This document shows, piece after piece, positions 8,459 to 16,522 of a stretch of 20,421 nucleotides of DNA (its first letter is position 1; every line of letters begins with the position of its first letter). Under the pieces are notes generated by a model that saw only the letters and a program-made list of their open reading frames with translations, ran no database searches and was not told where the DNA came from. Source of the stretch: Opitutia bacterium (lineage in GTDB: Bacteria > Verrucomicrobiota > Verrucomicrobiia > Opitutales > Coraliomargaritaceae); the NCBI GenBank assembly GCA_018663485.1, contig JABJQI010000190.1:1-20421 (forward strand). The letters are read 5' to 3'. The translations under genes and the position numbers were made by a program.

Positions 8459-8730
8459 TCAGCAATTCGCAAATTTGGTTTTGTTGCATGAATCTGTCGT
8501 GAGAGTAAAAACCCCAGGTAGGCCATGCCTAGGGCAGTTCAAATGGTTGTTATGTAGTGCGCGTATCGAAATTGTACTATTCCGATTGGTTTTGCCTTTT
8601 GAATGAGGATGCGGTTGTCAGAAGTGCACATTTGGCAGGTGATCTCATTCTTGGGCGCAGGTAGCCAAGCAAGCGAATAATTGGATCGTCAAGTGCTAGC
8701 GCGATCCGATCCGTGAGCTCTTGTTAAAGG

Positions 8731-8748
8731 AAAAAAAGGCCGCGCCTT
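8731..8748 (-). terminator. Candidate intrinsic terminator on the minus strand
   Basis: On the minus strand AAGGC, loop GCG and GCCTT (8748-8736) form a 5-bp stem that runs into seven T (8737-8731). No minus-strand gene lies within reach: argH and murJ both point right. If it is real, it ends an RNA that starts inside the murJ-argH gap. The stem is short, so chance is possible. Confidence 0.4.
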
Positions 8749-8880
8749 GCGCTGGGTCCCAAGCTGCAAAAATTGAACAGTATGAAGATTAAAAAGTTGC
8801 AGATAAAACTGGGCCAGTGCCTGGAATGGTGGTGGTCCTCGGGGAACAGGCAGAAATGCTAGTGTCACAGGTTTTTTTTA
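8731..8880 (-). ncRNA. Possible small structured RNA ending at a terminator-like hairpin
   Basis: Read leftward from about 8880, the sequence contains TGCCTG/CAGGCA (8852-8818), CTGCAA/TTGCAG (8802-8764), a bulged hairpin TTGC-GCTTGG/CCAGC-GCAA (about 8770-8748) and then the terminator-like stem. Upstream, TTTAAA and TAATTA (17-bp spacing, around 8907-8879) are weak promoter-like boxes. It does not match 6S, SRP, tmRNA or RNase P signatures that I know. The strand and extent are uncertain; a plus-strand RNA ending at the T8 run (8872-8879) is the alternative. Confidence 0.2.
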
Positions 8881-8958
8881 ATTACTTCGATTGGCATGTG
8901 GTTTAAACACCTCGCGCTTCTGCATCTCGTAATGCTTTAGATTTGCCAAATGCGAGTC

Positions 8959-8965
8959 GGGAGGG
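8959..8965 (+). promoter_or_regulatory. Strong Shine-Dalgarno sequence of argH
   Basis: GGGAGGG ends 6 nt before TTG at 8972 but 15 nt before the in-frame ATG at 8981. The spacing favours the TTG as the start codon. This is the only clear Shine-Dalgarno sequence found in front of any gene in the window. Confidence 0.7.
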
Positions 8966-8971
8966 AACAGT

Positions 8972-10375
<1,404 letters not shown>

Positions 10376-10392
10376 GTGAATTTTAGAGTCTC

Positions 10393-10471
10393 TGCTGGTT
10401 AATATGCCCTTAGTCGCGGAGTCTGCGAACGTCGTTGCTTGCAACGGCCAGCGGTTGTATATCAACCAGCA
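10393..10471. repeat. Nested inverted repeats between convergent genes
   Basis: The 13-nt arms TGCTGGTTAATAT (10393-10405) and ATATCAACCAGCA (10459-10471) pair at 12 of 13 positions. The one odd position is G-U on the minus strand and A-C on the plus strand, so the fold is better as minus-strand RNA. Inside sits a perfect hairpin CGTTG-CTTG-CAACG (10433-10446). It lies between the ends of argH and the leftward protease gene, where a terminator or mRNA 3' structure is expected, but no T-tract follows on either strand. Confidence 0.5.
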
Positions 10472-10514
10472 CGATGAGGCTGCTGCAAGCGGCGACGCCA
10501 CTGTCAGAGCGACC

Positions 10515-11156
10515 CTACGGCTTACTCGTCCGCGCTTGGAAGGACTGCCAGTTTTGCCATGCAAAAAATGCCATGAACAACGGCAACAGGATAGAATTCA
10601 ACAAGAAGTAAGCGGCTAAACCGATGAGCAGCGCAGCAGTTGCACTGATTAGGTGTACGAAGTGCGCGCGTTGTGGGCCGAGTACGGCTGCCATCATTTG
10701 GCCACCGTCCATCGGGTAGACGGGCAGGCAGTTGAGCACTGCCCAAATGATGCTGATGCCGGCTAAGTCAGCTACAAGTGTGTAGAGTAGCGACTCTTTA
10801 GGAATTGGAACCAAGAAATAGACGGCGAGTAGAATTAGGCCGAGTACTAGTTGCAGAGCAGGACCTGCGGCGGTAACGAGAAAAGATTGCTTGCGGCTCA
10901 GTTGCCCTGCCGGGAAAGAGGCGTAGCCGCCGAAGGCTTGTAGCGTGATCGCGGTGGGCAGACCGAACTTACGTACAGTCAGCGCATGCCCGAGTTCGTG
11001 CACCAAGATTGAGATGAGACCTGCGAGGATGAACACCAGCACCAGCAGTATACTGAGTGAATCATTGGCGCTTAAGCCACCACCGATCAGCGCCATGGTG
11101 ATCCAGAACCAAGGTAGAATGCGGACGGGAATACCGAAGAGACTAAATGAAAGCAT
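10515..11156 (-). CDS. Site-2-protease-type membrane metalloprotease (M50 family)
   Basis: A 213-residue membrane protein with about five to six hydrophobic segments. ILVHELGHALT (50-60) is the zinc-binding HExxH motif (His53, Glu54, His57), AAGPALQL (96-103) is the family's AAGP stretch, and LPVYPMDGGQ (144-153) supplies the third ligand Asp150 in the usual x-P-x-DGG context. No PDZ or CBS domain is attached, so it belongs to the short, minimal S2P group that cleaves membrane-embedded substrates; the substrate is unknown. ATG at 11156 is chosen because it starts right at the conserved N-terminal segment and lies 19 bp after the CvfB-like gene; a start at 11240 would overlap that gene and add 28 unrelated residues. 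Probably cotranscribed with the S1-protein gene. Confidence 0.87.
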   Translation of the reverse strand: MLSFSLFGIPVRILPWFWITMALIGGGLSANDSLSILLVLVFILAGLISILVHELGHALTVRKFGLPTAITLQAFGGYASFPAGQLSRKQSFLVTAAGPALQLVLGLILLAVYFLVPIPKESLLYTLVADLAGISIIWAVLNCLPVYPMDGGQMMAAVLGPQRAHFVHLISATAALLIGLAAYFLLNSILLPLFMAFFAWQNWQSFQARTSKP

Positions 11157-11175
11157 AGTGTGGGACTGGTAAGGT

Positions 11176-12090
11176 TTAGCCTTTGCGGTGTTGCTGTTTG
11201 GTTGAGTGATCTGGGATTTTTTCAATAAACATCTGACCATCCCATTTTGAGCGTAAGGTTAAGAATTCTGTTTCAAAGCGATCTGTCACTTTTCCGGCTT
11301 TGATCAATACGGCCCACGCTTGTTTAAATGCTTTTTTGCTCATGCCGAAGGTTTCGCGGATAGATTCGGATGTGCTTTTCTCGTTAAACGGCATGCAACC
11401 GTCTGCTCCCACTAGCTTTTCCATGATGACTTCGGAGAACTTATCGGCGCGCTGACGACCTGCGGGATCGCGACGGAGGTCGATGTTGCCGTTGCTATGC
11501 ACTTTTTTGATGTAACCAGTAAATTGATCGCCAGGCTCTAGCTTGTCGGAAGTTTCGGCGTAGTAGAGCAGTCCGCGATGCTGCTTATCGATGATGGCCT
11601 TGAAGCCTAGCGGGGACTCGCCGTATATGAGCACATGCACGGGAGCATTCGGCTCATATGCGGGGGTGGTGTTTGAAAGGTGGCGATGCAGCCGGGTGGA
11701 TGCTACGATACGATTAGTGTATTCATCTACATAGACGGCGACGATAGCACCATCGCCGACGGTGAAAGAGAGGTCGCCTTGTTCGCGGAAGGGCAAGAAG
11801 AGGTCTTTACTCAAACCCCAATCGAGAAACGCCCCAACTCTTTCGTTGACGCTGACCACTTCGAGATAGGCGAATTCACCGGCCCGTGCGAATGGCGTCT
11901 CTGTTGTGGCGACTAGACGATCTTCCGAGTCGTTGTAAATGAAGACCTCGATTTCGTCGCCGACCCTCATTTCGTTGGTGACATAGCGTGTCGGGAGAAG
12001 GATCATCTCGTGTTCGCCGCCATCTAGGTAGAGACCGTGAGCGGAGGGTTCTAGGATGCGGAGTGTATTAAATTTGCCGATGTTTGCCAT
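11176..12090 (-). CDS. CvfB-like S1 RNA-binding protein with winged helix
   Basis: 304 residues with the layout of the CvfB/YitL family: N-terminal S1-like beta-barrel (about 1-62), a second S1 domain (about 66-132) with the hallmark GAFLDWGLSKDLFLPFREQ (86-104), VDEYTNRIVAST (121-132), a third S1-like region (about 145-205) ending KKVHSNGNIDLR, and a C-terminal winged-helix region (about 220-285; EKLVGADGCMPFNEKS... FGMSKKAFKQAWAVLIKAGK). CvfB proteins bind RNA and affect virulence-factor expression in Staphylococcus; the role in this organism is unknown. Cytoplasmic. It is the first gene of a pair with the membrane protease 19 bp downstream. A 157-bp gap separates it from the orphan gene. 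ATG at 12090 has no Shine-Dalgarno sequence. Confidence 0.88.
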   Translation of the reverse strand: MANIGKFNTLRILEPSAHGLYLDGGEHEMILLPTRYVTNEMRVGDEIEVFIYNDSEDRLVATTETPFARAGEFAYLEVVSVNERVGAFLDWGLSKDLFLPFREQGDLSFTVGDGAIVAVYVDEYTNRIVASTRLHRHLSNTTPAYEPNAPVHVLIYGESPLGFKAIIDKQHRGLLYYAETSDKLEPGDQFTGYIKKVHSNGNIDLRRDPAGRQRADKFSEVIMEKLVGADGCMPFNEKSTSESIRETFGMSKKAFKQAWAVLIKAGKVTDRFETEFLTLRSKWDGQMFIEKIPDHSTKQQHRKG

Positions 12091-12247
12091 GTGTGCGCGG
12101 CGCCTGAAAAGCGCGTGGTGTCTGATGTGTTAGAGCAACAGCGGTATGTCCATCTTAAAAAAAACAGGAAACAGCAGTTAGAATCTAGTGACTCTGCATA
12201 CGTAGGTTGCGGAATTGAAATGGTCCACGTTTAATGGCTACAGTTGT

Positions 12248-12595
12248 CTATCTAAACGAATAGGACTGCTCGGGGGAATCTTCGTTGATAGCGAGGCGAT
12301 CTTTCGTGATCGGCAGAGTCATCAAGATCGCAGGTTTGTCTTCGGCTTTGCCTAGGTAAGTGACCTGACCGAGCCATGGACTTTTCTTTACTCGGAAACG
12401 GTAGCCTCTGTTCTCGAGATCTTTGCCTAGGGCGGTTATGTCGATACTGTCGCCGTCATCAAAATTGAGGATCAGGTGGCCGTTTTCGCCTTTGTCTTGG
12501 TCAAAGAGGCAGTTGACCTTGGGTGTCCATTTATGAATCAAGACCAATGCTTTGGCAGCTTTTTCAAGGCGGTGGCGTAGGCTCCTTGGATTCAT
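12248..12595 (-). CDS. Hypothetical protein, 115 residues, not recognised
   Basis: I do not recognise a family. The protein begins MNPRSLRHRLEKAAKALVLI, likely an amphipathic basic helix, then has a mixed, probably beta-rich part (VNCLFDQ, GHLILNFDDGDSIDI, YRFRVKKSPWLGQVTYLG, KPAILMTLPI) and a polar tail (NEDSPEQSYSFR). There is no signal peptide, membrane segment or Cys cluster. It is probably a real gene: it fills its own space, has an ATG start (12595), its codon use and composition look like its neighbours, and no overlapping alternative exists. It sits between typA and the CvfB-like gene, same strand, and its 5' region holds an unusual nested inverted repeat. A small cytosolic RNA- or protein-binding role is only a guess. 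Confidence 0.65.
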   Translation of the reverse strand: MNPRSLRHRLEKAAKALVLIHKWTPKVNCLFDQDKGENGHLILNFDDGDSIDITALGKDLENRGYRFRVKKSPWLGQVTYLGKAEDKPAILMTLPITKDRLAINEDSPEQSYSFR

Positions 12596-12698
12596 TATTT
12601 ATCAGTATGTGCGGGATGGCTGTTAAATCAAGATTGGCATTCTGAAACTGTTGGAATGTTTTCGTTACTAATTGCTTGGTGGATGTCGGTAATTTGCG

Positions 12699-12778
12699 AG
12701 TGGTCACGATCGTCAGATCGGGAGCGCTGCTGTGGTGCTGGTAATTAATATCAGCACTGTCTCACGACCGAGGCCACT
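12699..12778. repeat. Three-tier nested inverted repeat, possible structured RNA
   Basis: Three inverted repeats nest around one centre: AGTGG/CCACT (12699-12703 with 12774-12778), CGATCGT/ACGACCG (12707-12713 with 12764-12770, one odd pair) and GTGCTGGTA/TATCAGCAC (12735-12743 with 12749-12757, one odd pair) closed by ATTAA. The odd pair of the middle stem is G-U on the minus strand, that of the inner stem G-U on the plus strand, so strand is undecided. It lies 104-183 bp upstream of the orphan gene start and 24 bp from the typA terminator. Confidence 0.45.
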
Positions 12779-12801
12779 TTAGACCTACATATCAAAGGCA
12801 C

Positions 12802-12839
12802 AAAAAAGCCCTCTGGACTGTAAGTCTCAGAGGGCTTTT
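12802..12839 (-). terminator. Strong intrinsic terminator of typA
   Basis: AAAAGCCCTCTG (12804-12815) pairs perfectly with CAGAGGGCTTTT (12828-12839); GACT/AGTC (12816-12826) extends the stem around a GTA loop with a one-base bulge. On the minus strand it ends in six T and starts 20 bp after the typA stop codon. It is symmetric enough to work in both directions. Confidence 0.9.
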
Positions 12840-12859
12840 GAAAGTTGTGCCGGCGTTGC

Positions 12860-14695
12860 TTATTTCTTTGCGGCACGAGCCATCTTGCGGCGCACGTTCT
12901 CGTCGAGGATGCGTTTGCGCATGCGCAGGAATTGAGGCGTAATCTCTACAAGTTCGTCGGGGGCGATGTATTCGATCGCACGCTCGAGGGAAAACTTGAT
13001 CGGCGGTGAGAGCTGGATGCTCTTGTCGGTACCAGAGGAGCGCATGTTGTCGAGCTGCTTCGCCTTGGCAGGGTTGACCGGCATGTCTTCTTTGCGAGGG
13101 TTTTCGCCTACAATCATGCCTGCATAGACCTCTTCACCTGGGCCAACAAACAGTTTACCGCGGGTTTGAATCATATCGAGCGCATAAGGCATTGTTTTAC
13201 CTTGCTCCATGCTGACCAGTGTCCCTGTCAAACGTGTGACGATTTCGCCACAGTGTGAACGGTATTCGAGGAAAGAGTGGCTCATCACGCCGTGACCACT
13301 TGTCATAGTGACGAGGTCGCTCTCGAAACCAATTAGGCCACGGGTGGAGATCTCTGCTTCGACGGTTACACCGGAGTTGTGGTGCTCCATGTTAGTGACC
13401 TTACCTTTACGCTTGCTGAGGTTCTCCATGACGCCGCCAAGATGCTCTTCAGGCACTTCGACCCAAACTTGTTCGAATGGCTCGTGCTGCTTGCCGTCAA
13501 TTGTCTTGTAGAGAACAGTCGGGCGGGAGACGAGGAGTTCAAAGCCTTCACGACGCATTGTTTCAACGAGAACGGCGATTTGCATGGAGCCCCGTGCGTT
13601 GACGAGGAAGCGTGTGCCGTCATCCGTGTCTTCGACGCTGATGGAAATGTTGGACTGTGTTTCTCGGATCAGGCGCTCGCGGATCTGGCGGGAAGTTACT
13701 TTTTTGCCGTCTTTACCTGCGAGTGGGCCGCTGTTGACGGAGAACTCCATCTGGACGGTCGCTGGATCGATTTCGACGAAAGGAAGGGCTTCGGCATCTG
13801 CAGTGGCTGCAAGAGTATCGCCGATGTCCACATCGTCGAAACCTGCAAGGCCAACGATATCACCTGCGACGGCTTCAGTCACGTCATCGGTATCACCGGC
13901 TCCAGAGAAGCTCTTCATCTTAGTGACTTTGACACGGTCCTTTTTGCCATCCTTGCGGAGTGCGAAAATGGTTTGTCCAACTTTGATCTCACCTGATAGC
14001 ACGCGACCAATCGCCATGCGACCAACGTAGTCGTCCCAGTCGATGTTACTTGCGAGCATGCGGAATTCGCCTTCTTCGATGACTGGTGCTGGAATGCGGT
14101 CAACGATCGTCTCAAAGAGATCGAGCATGTTCTCGCGTGGTCCATCGACTTCGCGGTCAGCGAAGCCCATCTTGGCGGAGGCATAAAGGAAGGGGGCGTT
14201 GAACTGATCTTCGTCGGCGTCGAGGTCGAGGAAGAGTTCAAGCACTTTGTCGTGCACCCATTCTGGGCGAGAGGTGTCGCGGTCGACTTTGTTGACCACA
14301 CAAATTGTTTTGAGGCCTTGGTCGAGAGCCTTGCGGAGCACCCAGCGTGTCTGTGCTTGTGGGCCACCAACTGCGTCAGTAAGGAGGAGTACGCCGTCGA
14401 CCATTTTCATCACACGTTCTACTTCGGCGCCGAAGTCGGCGTGACCCGGAGTGTCGACGATGTTGATGGTGTATTCTTCACCGTCTTTAGGATTGATCCA
14501 CTTCACCGCGAGATTCTTGGCTTTGATAGTAATGCCTTTTTCGCGTTCGAGATCCATCGAGTCCATCGCACGCTCTTGCACTTGTTGGTTTTCGCGGTAG
14601 GTGCCGCTCTGCTGTAGTAGGCAGTCGACGAGTGTGGTCTTGCCATGATCAACGTGAGCGATGATGGCGATGTTTCGGATGTTTTTAGCGTTCAT
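12860..14695 (-). CDS. typA: Translational GTPase TypA/BipA
   Basis: A 611-residue ribosome-associated GTPase of the EF-G/LepA group, involved in ribosome assembly and stress or cold adaptation. G-motifs are intact: AHVDHGKTTL (13-22, G1), GITIKAK (54-60, G2), DTPGHADFGAEVERV (81-95, G3), NKVD (125-128, G4) and SAKMG (163-167, G5). Later family stretches include GRVLSG, GLAGFDDVDIGDTL, GRGEL-like GSMQIAVLVETMRREGFEL and the C-terminal domain GLIGFESDLVTMTSGHGVMSHSF. ATG at 14695 gives the family start MNAKNIRNIAIIAHVDHGKT. The frame stays open back to a GTG at 14797, adding 34 Arg-rich residues unlike any TypA, so I reject that start. The leader carries a terminator-like hairpin, and a strong terminator follows the gene. 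Confidence 0.96.
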   Translation of the reverse strand: MNAKNIRNIAIIAHVDHGKTTLVDCLLQQSGTYRENQQVQERAMDSMDLEREKGITIKAKNLAVKWINPKDGEEYTINIVDTPGHADFGAEVERVMKMVDGVLLLTDAVGGPQAQTRWVLRKALDQGLKTICVVNKVDRDTSRPEWVHDKVLELFLDLDADEDQFNAPFLYASAKMGFADREVDGPRENMLDLFETIVDRIPAPVIEEGEFRMLASNIDWDDYVGRMAIGRVLSGEIKVGQTIFALRKDGKKDRVKVTKMKSFSGAGDTDDVTEAVAGDIVGLAGFDDVDIGDTLAATADAEALPFVEIDPATVQMEFSVNSGPLAGKDGKKVTSRQIRERLIRETQSNISISVEDTDDGTRFLVNARGSMQIAVLVETMRREGFELLVSRPTVLYKTIDGKQHEPFEQVWVEVPEEHLGGVMENLSKRKGKVTNMEHHNSGVTVEAEISTRGLIGFESDLVTMTSGHGVMSHSFLEYRSHCGEIVTRLTGTLVSMEQGKTMPYALDMIQTRGKLFVGPGEEVYAGMIVGENPRKEDMPVNPAKAKQLDNMRSSGTDKSIQLSPPIKFSLERAIEYIAPDELVEITPQFLRMRKRILDENVRRKMARAAKK

Positions 14696-15158
14696 GAGAA
14701 AAGAATGAAAAACCCGCCGTGGTTGTCTGCGGCGGCGTATATTTAGCGCGCGATAACGCGCAGACGATTCTAGGAAGTCAACGGAAATCCTCAGCACTCT
14801 TCGCTCTGCAGCTCATTCGATTGAGCGAGCATTTTATAAAGCTGGCTGCGGCTGCAGCTCAGCAGCAGATGCCGACTGTAATTTGAACGAGCAGACGAGG
14901 CTAAAATCTAAAGCTAAGAATGCCGTTGATCGGGGCTTTGCGGAAATCGGAGTGTTAGTTATCGATCGATAGAGAAGCAAGGCAGCACACTATGTGTGAC
15001 CAGCGTTTGCTATGCGCGATTCTTTACAACGACTTTTTCGATGTCGCATGCTACTGATAAATCATTTGGCAAGCCTATCCCATTCTTTGCTAGGTCGCAT
15101 CTCCAACTTAAGTTTGGTGACTTAGCAATTGGAGCAGATGCTTTCAGCCCTAAATCTG
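14696..15158. other. 463-bp leader/gap upstream of typA
   Basis: No protein gene is supported here. On the minus strand, toward typA, it holds a series of hairpins: GCTGC/GCAGC (14851-14866), GCTCA/TGAGC (14811-14826), GCGCG-loop-CGCGC (14748-14761) and the terminator-like stem at 14714-14735. CTGCAGCTCA occurs twice (14806-14815 and 14852-14861). A 12-codon minus-strand ORF (14816-14778, MSCRAKSAEDFR) lies between them. TAGAAT (14772-14767) is a possible -10 box without a good -35. Beyond about 14870 I see nothing distinct. Confidence 0.4.
14708..14735 (-). terminator. Terminator-like hairpin 12 bp before the typA start
   Basis: On the minus strand CCGCCG (14735-14730) and CGGCGG (14719-14714) form a GC-only 6-bp stem around a 10-nt loop, followed by G and five T (14712-14708). 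The typA ATG is at 14695, only 12 nt beyond the T-run. It is either an attenuator in the typA leader or the terminator of an upstream minus-strand transcript. Confidence 0.5.
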
Positions 15159-15179
15159 CTAGACGGTATATTCTAGCAG
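15156..15179 (-). terminator. Perfect 8-bp hairpin overlapping the stop codon of the beta-CASP gene
   Basis: CTGCTAGA (15156-15163) and TCTAGCAG (15172-15179) are perfectly complementary with an 8-nt loop. The TAG stop (15161-15159) lies inside the stem. The following minus-strand bases ATTTAGGG are only weakly T-rich, so termination is possible but not strong; an mRNA 3'-end stabiliser is the alternative. Confidence 0.35.
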
Positions 15180-16517
15180 TGGTTCTGGATCGAGCACGGA
15201 GCTGTTGGGCATGCGCTCGTTTAGTGTTTCCTCAAACCATGCGCGTGCATCGGAATCGCCGTGTGTGAGTACGATCGATCGGGCCTTGCTCTGAATTGCG
15301 TAGTCGGAGAGTTGCTCGCGGTCGGCGTGACCACTTAAGTCAAATCGGTCAATCGAAGCACGGATCGGCGCAAGGTAGTCGAGGGTCTCGAAAAAGAAAC
15401 TGTCGGCGTCTTTTTCAGCGAGGAGTTTGCCGCCAGGAGTGTCTCCATCGCAATAGCCAACGAAGCAGAGGCCGTTGTCGGCATGTGGGAGAAGTGAAGC
15501 TGCAACTTTATAGGAGGGTGTATGTTGCACCATCATACCACTGCTGACTATGTAAATCCCTTTGCGCGGGAGATCGCGGCCAGGGCGCATATTCGGATCG
15601 AGTGCACGTATGTTGAGCTTTTCCATCATCTTAAAACTAAAATCGATGAGCCTGGTGCGTTCGTGGATCTTATGAAAATAATTGCAAATATCCATACCCA
15701 GTCCAGCTGCGTAGATCGGTGTCCTGGGAATGCGATTGCTGTTGCGCGCTTCGTAAATGATTTTGAACAGCTCTTGCATGCGCCCGAGGGCAAACACAGG
15801 GATCAGGCAACTGCCGCCGCGCTGAAGAATCGTGTCGATCTGCTCAATCAGACGCTCGACTTCGCTCTTGCGTGACATACCCTCGGCGCGAGCTTTGGCG
15901 CCACGCGTGGTTTCTAGTATCAGCGTATCGATGTCGCCGGTTGGCAGCTTGGCGCCAGGCAGAGTACGTTGATGTTCAAATAGTACATCACCAGAAAAGA
16001 CGATCCGGCGGCATGCGTGGATGACTTCAACCGATGCCGCACCAGCAACGTGGCCAGAGCTGTGCAGAATGACCTCGATCTTATCGTCTCCTTTGGTGTA
16101 GATCTCACCGCGTTCATAGCGTTGGGCGACCAGACGTTTGCTGAGTTCGACCACGTCGCGATGTAAAAAGAGAGGGTAGTCGCTGATGCCGTGCTCCTCG
16201 CGTTGGCGTTTCATGACGTTGATCGAGTTGCGCAGCATGCGCGGCGCAAGTTCGATATTTGGCACCGATGTAATGACGGGGGCTTCTGGATTGTGTGCAG
16301 ATGCGACCGGCAGCGAGCCGAGGTGGTCGAGGTGGCAGTGGGTGAGGATGATCAGATCCATTTCCACGTCTTCGATTGGCGCGAAGTCGGGCATCGCTTG
16401 ATAGCCGAGTTCTTTGGGATTGAGGCCAGCATCGATCAGAATGTTAAAGCTGCCGATTTGGACGTAGGTGGAGTTGGCTCCGATGCCGCCGAGACGATTG
16501 AGGTCGGTAAGTTTCAT
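15159..16517 (-). CDS. Metallo-beta-lactamase/beta-CASP family RNA exonuclease-like protein
   Basis: 452 residues with the full beta-CASP layout. The zinc site THCHLDHLG (59-67, motif HxHxDH at 60-65), SSGHVAGA (153-160, His156) and FSGDV (174-178, Asp177) form the metallo-beta-lactamase part. The beta-CASP insert follows with IPVFALGRMQEL (239-250), and the C-terminus has DLSGHADREQL (393-403, His397) and VLTHGDSDA (416-424, His419). Such proteins (YSH1/CPSF73-like, YhfI/RNase J relatives) cleave RNA; which RNA this one acts on cannot be read from sequence. Cytoplasmic. ATG at 16517 lies 5 bp after the apaG stop, so the two are very likely one operon driven from the promoter before apaG. Confidence 0.9.
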   Translation of the reverse strand: MKLTDLNRLGGIGANSTYVQIGSFNILIDAGLNPKELGYQAMPDFAPIEDVEMDLIILTHCHLDHLGSLPVASAHNPEAPVITSVPNIELAPRMLRNSINVMKRQREEHGISDYPLFLHRDVVELSKRLVAQRYERGEIYTKGDDKIEVILHSSGHVAGAASVEVIHACRRIVFSGDVLFEHQRTLPGAKLPTGDIDTLILETTRGAKARAEGMSRKSEVERLIEQIDTILQRGGSCLIPVFALGRMQELFKIIYEARNSNRIPRTPIYAAGLGMDICNYFHKIHERTRLIDFSFKMMEKLNIRALDPNMRPGRDLPRKGIYIVSSGMMVQHTPSYKVAASLLPHADNGLCFVGYCDGDTPGGKLLAEKDADSFFFETLDYLAPIRASIDRFDLSGHADREQLSDYAIQSKARSIVLTHGDSDARAWFEETLNERMPNSSVLDPEPLLEYTV

Positions 16518-16522
16518 GTCTA

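Larger units (their letters stand above)
8459..8971. other. 513-bp gap between murJ and argH, no gene seen
   Basis: I see no coding region on either strand. The gap holds several inverted repeats: TAGGC/GCCTA (8519-8531), GGATCG/CGATCC (8683-8707), a terminator-like hairpin on the minus strand (8731-8748), CTGCAA/TTGCAG (8764-8802) and TGCCTG/CAGGCA (8818-8852), plus a run of eight T at 8872-8879. The last 20 bases carry the argH ribosome binding site. The hairpin density between 8683 and 8880 suggests a structured RNA rather than plain spacer, but I recognise no known RNA family. Confidence 0.5.

Noticed and set aside
8406..8606. A 66-codon plus-strand frame across the murJ end
   Set aside because: It overlaps the murJ coding end in another frame and shows no start signal or domain.
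8620..8955. TGCCAAATG occurring in inverted orientation twice before argH
   Set aside because: A 9-base match within about 500 bp is expected about once by chance, so I do not call it an operator.
11157..11240. Upstream start for the membrane protease at 11240
   Set aside because: It would overlap the CvfB-like gene by 65 bp and add polar residues that do not belong to the family; the ATG at 11156 fits.
13379..13996. A 205-codon plus-strand open frame, and a 148-codon one at 13584-14030
   Set aside because: Both are antisense to the highly conserved typA and their translations show no domain; they reflect the codon bias of typA.
14696..14797. GTG start at 14797 giving TypA 34 extra Arg-rich residues
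   Set aside because: TypA proteins start at MN-K-RNIAIIAHVDHGKT, and the added stretch would be read through the terminator-like hairpin.
14996..15268. A 90-codon plus-strand open frame in the gap next to the beta-CASP gene
   Set aside because: Its 3' part is antisense to the conserved C-terminus of that gene, and the translation has no recognisable feature.
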